From the NCBI RefSeq assembly GCF_947179165.1, contig NC_077237.1, positions 62,727,523 through 62,791,522 on the forward strand: a stretch of 64,000 nucleotides of DNA, read 5' to 3'. The position numbers were made by a program, and so were the translations under genes. The notes under the pieces were generated by a model. The model saw only the letters and a list, made by a program, of their open reading frames with translations. It searched no databases and was not told the DNA's origin. Source of the stretch: Solanum dulcamara. Its lineage: Eukaryota; Streptophyta; Magnoliopsida; Solanales; Solanaceae. Shown here piece after piece: positions 59,696 to 64,000 of this stretch (the stretch's first letter is position 1; every line of letters starts with the position of its first letter).

Positions 59696-62600
59696 ATGAC
59701 TTTTTTTACATACATACATATACGCAAGCCAACAAGGCTGCCACTACATACCACATTCCAAAATATACATGTACATATGCAAGTCTACAAGACTTCAACT
59801 ATGAATTGGAACATACCAAACATAAGCCATACTACCACAGTTGGATAACACCTATATACAACCCACACATATGTCTACAGATCTCTAAGAATATCAACAA
59901 TAACAAATGAAGGGATAGGGCCCCGTTGTACCCATAGATAAACAAATATATACATCAAAGGGTCGGTACCAAAAGTCTAGGCTCCGAAAAAATGAAGCAC
60001 TCCAAAATAGCTGAGTGAAAATCCTACACTGGTAGATCCCCAAACAAGTATATGTACCTGTGGGCATGAAATGTATCCTCCCAAAGAGAAGGGGTCAGTA
60101 CAACATAAGTACTGAGTATATAAAACATAAAATACCATAAAGGAGATCACATCTAAAATAGAGATTCGGGAGACAAGCATGTAAATCAAGAAATCACTGT
60201 ACCTGTATTTTATAACAAAGTCATACCTATAATTATCATATGCCGTACCCGGCCCATTATGGGACTTGGTGAATAAAGTTGTATCATCATATTATCACAT
60301 CATCATATCATCATCATATATATACCGTACCTGGCCCTCTAGTAAGGGACTCGGTGAATAAAGTTGTGTACATATATACCATACCCGGCCCATCGTGGGA
60401 CTCGGTGCCATAATCATATCATCATATACCATACCAGGCCCTTTAGTAAGGGACTCGGTGAATAAAGTCGTGTACACTTATATCGTATCTGGCTCTTCAT
60501 GGGACTTGGTGCCATAATCATATCATCATATACCATACCTAGCCCTAGTGAGGGACTTAGTGAATAATGTAGTAAACTATACATACCCGGCCCTCTAGCG
60601 AGGGGCTCGATGAACAATACAATAATAATATGCACAAATAGGGTATCATTAGCAACCATGTGTAACTATCATCTGAGACTCAATAAAATGAGTAAAATAA
60701 TCTAACACTCAAATATCAAAATTATAGTTATGTTAAGTTCTTTCTAACTATCATCATGAACTATGTAAGTAAAGTGTCAGGGATCATAGGTATGTATCAA
60801 ATTAATATGAGACAACTTATGATAGTTAAGGACATTAGTCATCATAGAGCCTTTAAAAAAAGGAGCTTTTCGTATCAATCACTATCCAGTCATATAGAAG
60901 ACTTGAGGGCAGTAACTCAATTATTCCAAGAGTTCCAACATTAAGAAGTAAATAAGAATCATGAATTATACCGAAATATGAACTATACCAAATTAGGATG
61001 GCTGGAATCATACACATGTATCAAGACATAATGATATAAGTTCTAGGAAATCAAGAACATTAGCCATTCTAGTGTATCTAAGAATGAGAGCTTCTTTGGA
61101 ATTTATACATTCGTCCTCCGTTTGTTTCATATAGATCACGCCAAAAGAAATAAAAGTTAGCTTTCTATACTTACTACTTCCCAATGTATAGAAGACTTAA
61201 GAAGCAATAGCTCAATTAATGTAAGAGTTCTAACATCAAAAAGCGAATAAAAATCATGAATCGCGCTCGAAGATCATGAATAGAATTACCCCAAATTTCA
61301 TATACATATCATTTGCCACTTATATCTAAGACATGCCCAAAAGAAAGAAGGGATAAACTTTTCATACCTTTAGCGTTTATCCGTACACAACATGTATATG
61401 CTTCCCCATAGGGTCTCAACCTATATTAATATGTTAAGCACTATGGTTAGGCTATGGAAAGGCATAAAACGTACTTTATCGTTAGTAGGTTATTTCTAGA
61501 AAATTGGACAGCACCTCCCCTATATCGCTCACTCTTTTCACCTCCAAATCAGCCGTACAACCATCAAGCAACATCAACAATCACACATTCAAATGCCATG
61601 TTAAGACTAGACAAAACGAGATTTAAGAATACTCTGAACAACCCACATAACATTCGACTTGAGTTAATTATCAACATGACGACTACGATGCTATCGAATT
61701 ACTCCCAATAGGTTGCTTAGAACAGCCCCAATACATTCCAAATAGAGATTTAACATTAACATATACAATCCCTTCACTTTTAACACATAATCCATAACAA
61801 TAATAGAAAAAACAACAATCAACCCAATCTAATTCAAGCAACTCCAATTGTGTCCATTTCAACACCAACACTAATCATAGAGTTTTCTTACTTCCAATTC
61901 CATTATAACATTATTTCTAGATTAAGGCAACCCACATTCATAACATTTGACAATAATTCAAATCCACATACAACTACTACTTCTTCAAGTTATCTTTAAT
62001 GATCCAAAGTCTTAACGTTTTCATCAAAACATTTCTACAATAACCCAACCAACATACAACATAACGTATAATCTTAATTATCATTAATCTTTCAAGCTCA
62101 ACAAGAACAACAATAACATATCAAAACAACTCCAAATTAACAACATAAGCATGCTTAAAACCTTGCAAATACTTGTGGACACACCAAGGAATCCACATAC
62201 AATTTTTACTTCTTATTTCATACTATCTTTTCATCAAATTTTTGTAAGACATAGCAGCAGCCACAAGATCATTATATCACCTATTCATATGCAAGTGAAC
62301 TATATTAGTATCACTATAATCCATACAATAGACCACAACAAATTCGGTTTCAACTTTAACCATTAGCTACCTTCATTCTTATCACAAAATCAATATCCAT
62401 AACAATCAAAATACTAAGCAAAATTAATTCACTATTTTCTGCACCAAACAGCCCCCAACGTCTCCCACATGCTTCAATCATCAACAACCATAATTTTATA
62501 CATTCATCACATATTTATCAACTCATACAAGTTCAAATTACCTACAAAATGTGTAAAAGAAAATTGAATCTTACCTTAAGCTATAACGACACAATTTTCT

Positions 62601-63831
62601 TGAACTTGAGGACTTGATTCATCAAAGTTTTTGTAGCCCTAAATACTCCATCCTTGCTTCCATCCACATAAAAAATAACCACACTTGATCCTTTAATTTC
62701 TCTCTCAAACCTAAGCCTTGTCCAAGACCCTCTTTCTCTATAACTCTCACTTCTCTCTCTAAGTTAATTTGGACAAGAAGAAGAATGAAATAATTTTCAG
62801 CATTGTCTTTTAAGACTTAGTCTTTAAATGCTTTCTATAGGTATCCTCCTAGCCTTTCATGTGCCCCTCCGACTAAATATCTATCCATCTTATTAATTAA
62901 CTAATTTGGGTGGGGACCACACAAGTACTTAGGCTAATTAATTTAATTAATTATTAACTCTTATTTAGTCATCTAATCCCAATTAAATGAACTCCAAATC
63001 TCCAAAATATTTTCTAATTAGGATTGGAAATTAAAGATTTCTACTTCGTGTTCAAAAATAATCACGTCTTTAACTTGAGTCGATTCTCTTGCGAATGACT
63101 CGACGTATGAAAATACAGAATATAACAAATTCAAAATTAAAAGTCCTTGAATTTATGTCCATTAACTCATGAATAGTCTAATACGCAAAAATATAGAATA
63201 TAAAAATTATCATGCTGCTTATGACCTTCTTTGAGCCTACTTATAGTGATAAAGGGCGGTGGAGTGGTCATGCCACGTGTCCACCACGTGTCAGGCTATC
63301 TACTTGCGGTCAGTACCTTTATTCAGTAAAGCACTCATATCTCTTGATTCCGATATCGAAAAAATTCTCATGACCTATGGTTGGAAAGCTAATACAATTA
63401 TATACAACTTGAATTTTAGGAGGTTTTCCAAATTCCCAAAAAATTATGGGGTTATGGTCTTCCCAAGTCAGATTACTCGAAAATATAACTTAAAACAAAT
63501 ATCTTTTTGGAGGGCTTACACTTAGATTTGGCTCAAGGGTTCTTCTTGAGTTGTGTTTAACTTCACATATATTATCCATATAACTTATCATATATACTTT
63601 TTTATAAAAATCCCATCTTGTGGGGCCCACCTCAGCTTACGGTTATGAGGTCTATATATCTTTTAACATATCATTCCATTCATATTGTACGAACTCGAAA
63701 TATTATACTCATGCTATCCTCATGCTACTATAGTAGAATTTCATTCTTTATACCTTTAATATTTTCTCATCCTCAAGCTCACATTAAGCCATCTATAGCC
63801 TTAGTAACACAAAATTTTCTGGGGTGTAACA
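59696..63831 (-). mobile_element. LTR of Ty3/gypsy-type element E, minus strand (3' tail of LTR missing)
   Basis: On the minus strand it starts TGTTACACCCCAGAAAATTT at 63831, next to a polypurine tract, so it is the 3' LTR with the body to the right. It carries ACGTGTC words (63273-63292) and a donor-like GTAAGA (62569-62574, minus). Near 59850-60070 it has the LTR-tail words seen in the palindrome arms (CAACCCACACATATGTCTAC, GGATAGGGCCCCGTTG). The TGTCACGACCC end expected on the left is absent; the sequence abuts the opposed C LTR near 59700. Confidence 0.75.
60237..60612 (-). repeat. Tandem array 'accgtacccggccc...gggactcggtga' in the E LTR
   Basis: About seven units of 45-60 bp, each with a CCCGGCCC-like block followed by GGGACTCGGTG and ATCATATCATCAT spacers. 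The matching region of the solo LTR (about 17950-18000) has one or two such units, so unit number varies between family members. Confidence 0.85.
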
Positions 63832-64000
63832 TCCTTCCCCCCTTTGGAACATTCGTCCTCGAATGTTGAATTGATTCTGAATTCCCAATATTTTCTCAAG
63901 TGTTCTAATAGTTAATTATGCCCTTTACATAGCTCCTCCATTTTTCGACTCGCTTTAGTTCATTATAACACATTCCAAGTCTTTACATAGTCATTCATGC
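63832..64000 (-). mobile_element. Polypurine tract and 3' internal end of element E (continues beyond window)
   Basis: On the minus strand TTCGAGGACGAA (63852-63863) leads to CCAAAGGGGGGAAGGA and then the LTR. The remaining 130 bp is untranslated internal sequence. The coding part would lie past base 64000. Confidence 0.75.

Noticed and set aside
59236..60612. Possible CRISPR-like arrays
   Set aside because: Units are contiguous and diverged with no unique spacers of fixed length, and they lie inside plant LTRs.
59696..63831. Idea that E is a simple insertion into the C 3' LTR
   Set aside because: The expected TGTCACGACCC end and a target duplication are missing at 59696, so a clean insertion is not supported.
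1..64000. An undescribed multi-gene biological system
   Set aside because: Apart from eIF2B delta, all reading frames with recognisable motifs belong to decayed transposable elements; no cluster of intact unknown genes is visible.

Overview
The window is plant nuclear DNA, most likely from a nightshade (Solanaceae). It has spliced exons with GT/AG borders, AT-rich spacers, and nested LTR retrotransposons whose LTR ends and primer sites follow patterns common in Solanaceae. The family assignment is inference from recognised repeat types, not a database result. I see no bacterial genes, CRISPR array, rRNA or tRNA gene.

Region 1 (1-9932) is the only host gene I can support: the 3' seven exons of the delta subunit of translation initiation factor eIF2B, on the plus strand. 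All splice phases agree and the reading frame is open to its stop at 9932. The 5' end lies outside the window. The fifth visible intron (4732-9664) is swollen to 4.9 kb by a dead, antisense RTE-like LINE (about 5026-8650) and a second LINE tail in the opposite orientation.

Region 2 (9933-15600) is AT-rich intergenic DNA made of non-autonomous DNA transposons. They include an element with a 20-bp perfect inverted repeat (about 10790-12405) carrying a smaller MITE, a diverged 100-130 bp tandem array between mirror-image CT and AG tracts, a Mutator-like foldback element with a perfect 9-bp target duplication (13882-14706), and another MITE (14798-15199).

Region 3 (about 15600-24000) is a decayed non-autonomous LTR element carrying a 'putative plant transposon protein' (Transposase_32-like) reading frame. 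That frame is split by a 2965-bp solo LTR (17384-20348) with a perfect GATTG target duplication.

Region 4 (24289-47222) is a four-level nest seen as three layers: an LTR fragment (24289-26255 continuing at 46241-47222) is split by a minus-strand Ty3/gypsy element A (26256-46240). The 5' LTR of A is in turn split by a plus-strand chromovirus-like Ty3/gypsy element B (34531-44322). Target duplications flank both A and B, with one mismatch each. B is nearly complete structurally but killed by frameshifts and by stop codons that look like C-to-T/G-to-A decay.

Region 5 (47223-49756) is featureless AT-rich spacer. Region 6 (49757-64000) is a second retrotransposon cluster. It holds the LTR of minus-strand element D, a 790-bp palindrome built from two opposed LTR tails, the internal region and 3' LTR of element C, and the LTR of minus-strand element E, whose body continues beyond the window.

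I did not find a convincing undescribed gene system. The most interesting cross-element signals are a strong 5' splice donor inside every LTR family here, a CACGTGTC box just upstream of the LTR TATA, a shared TTCGAGGAYGAA motif before the polypurine tract, and the inverted LTR junctions around element C.
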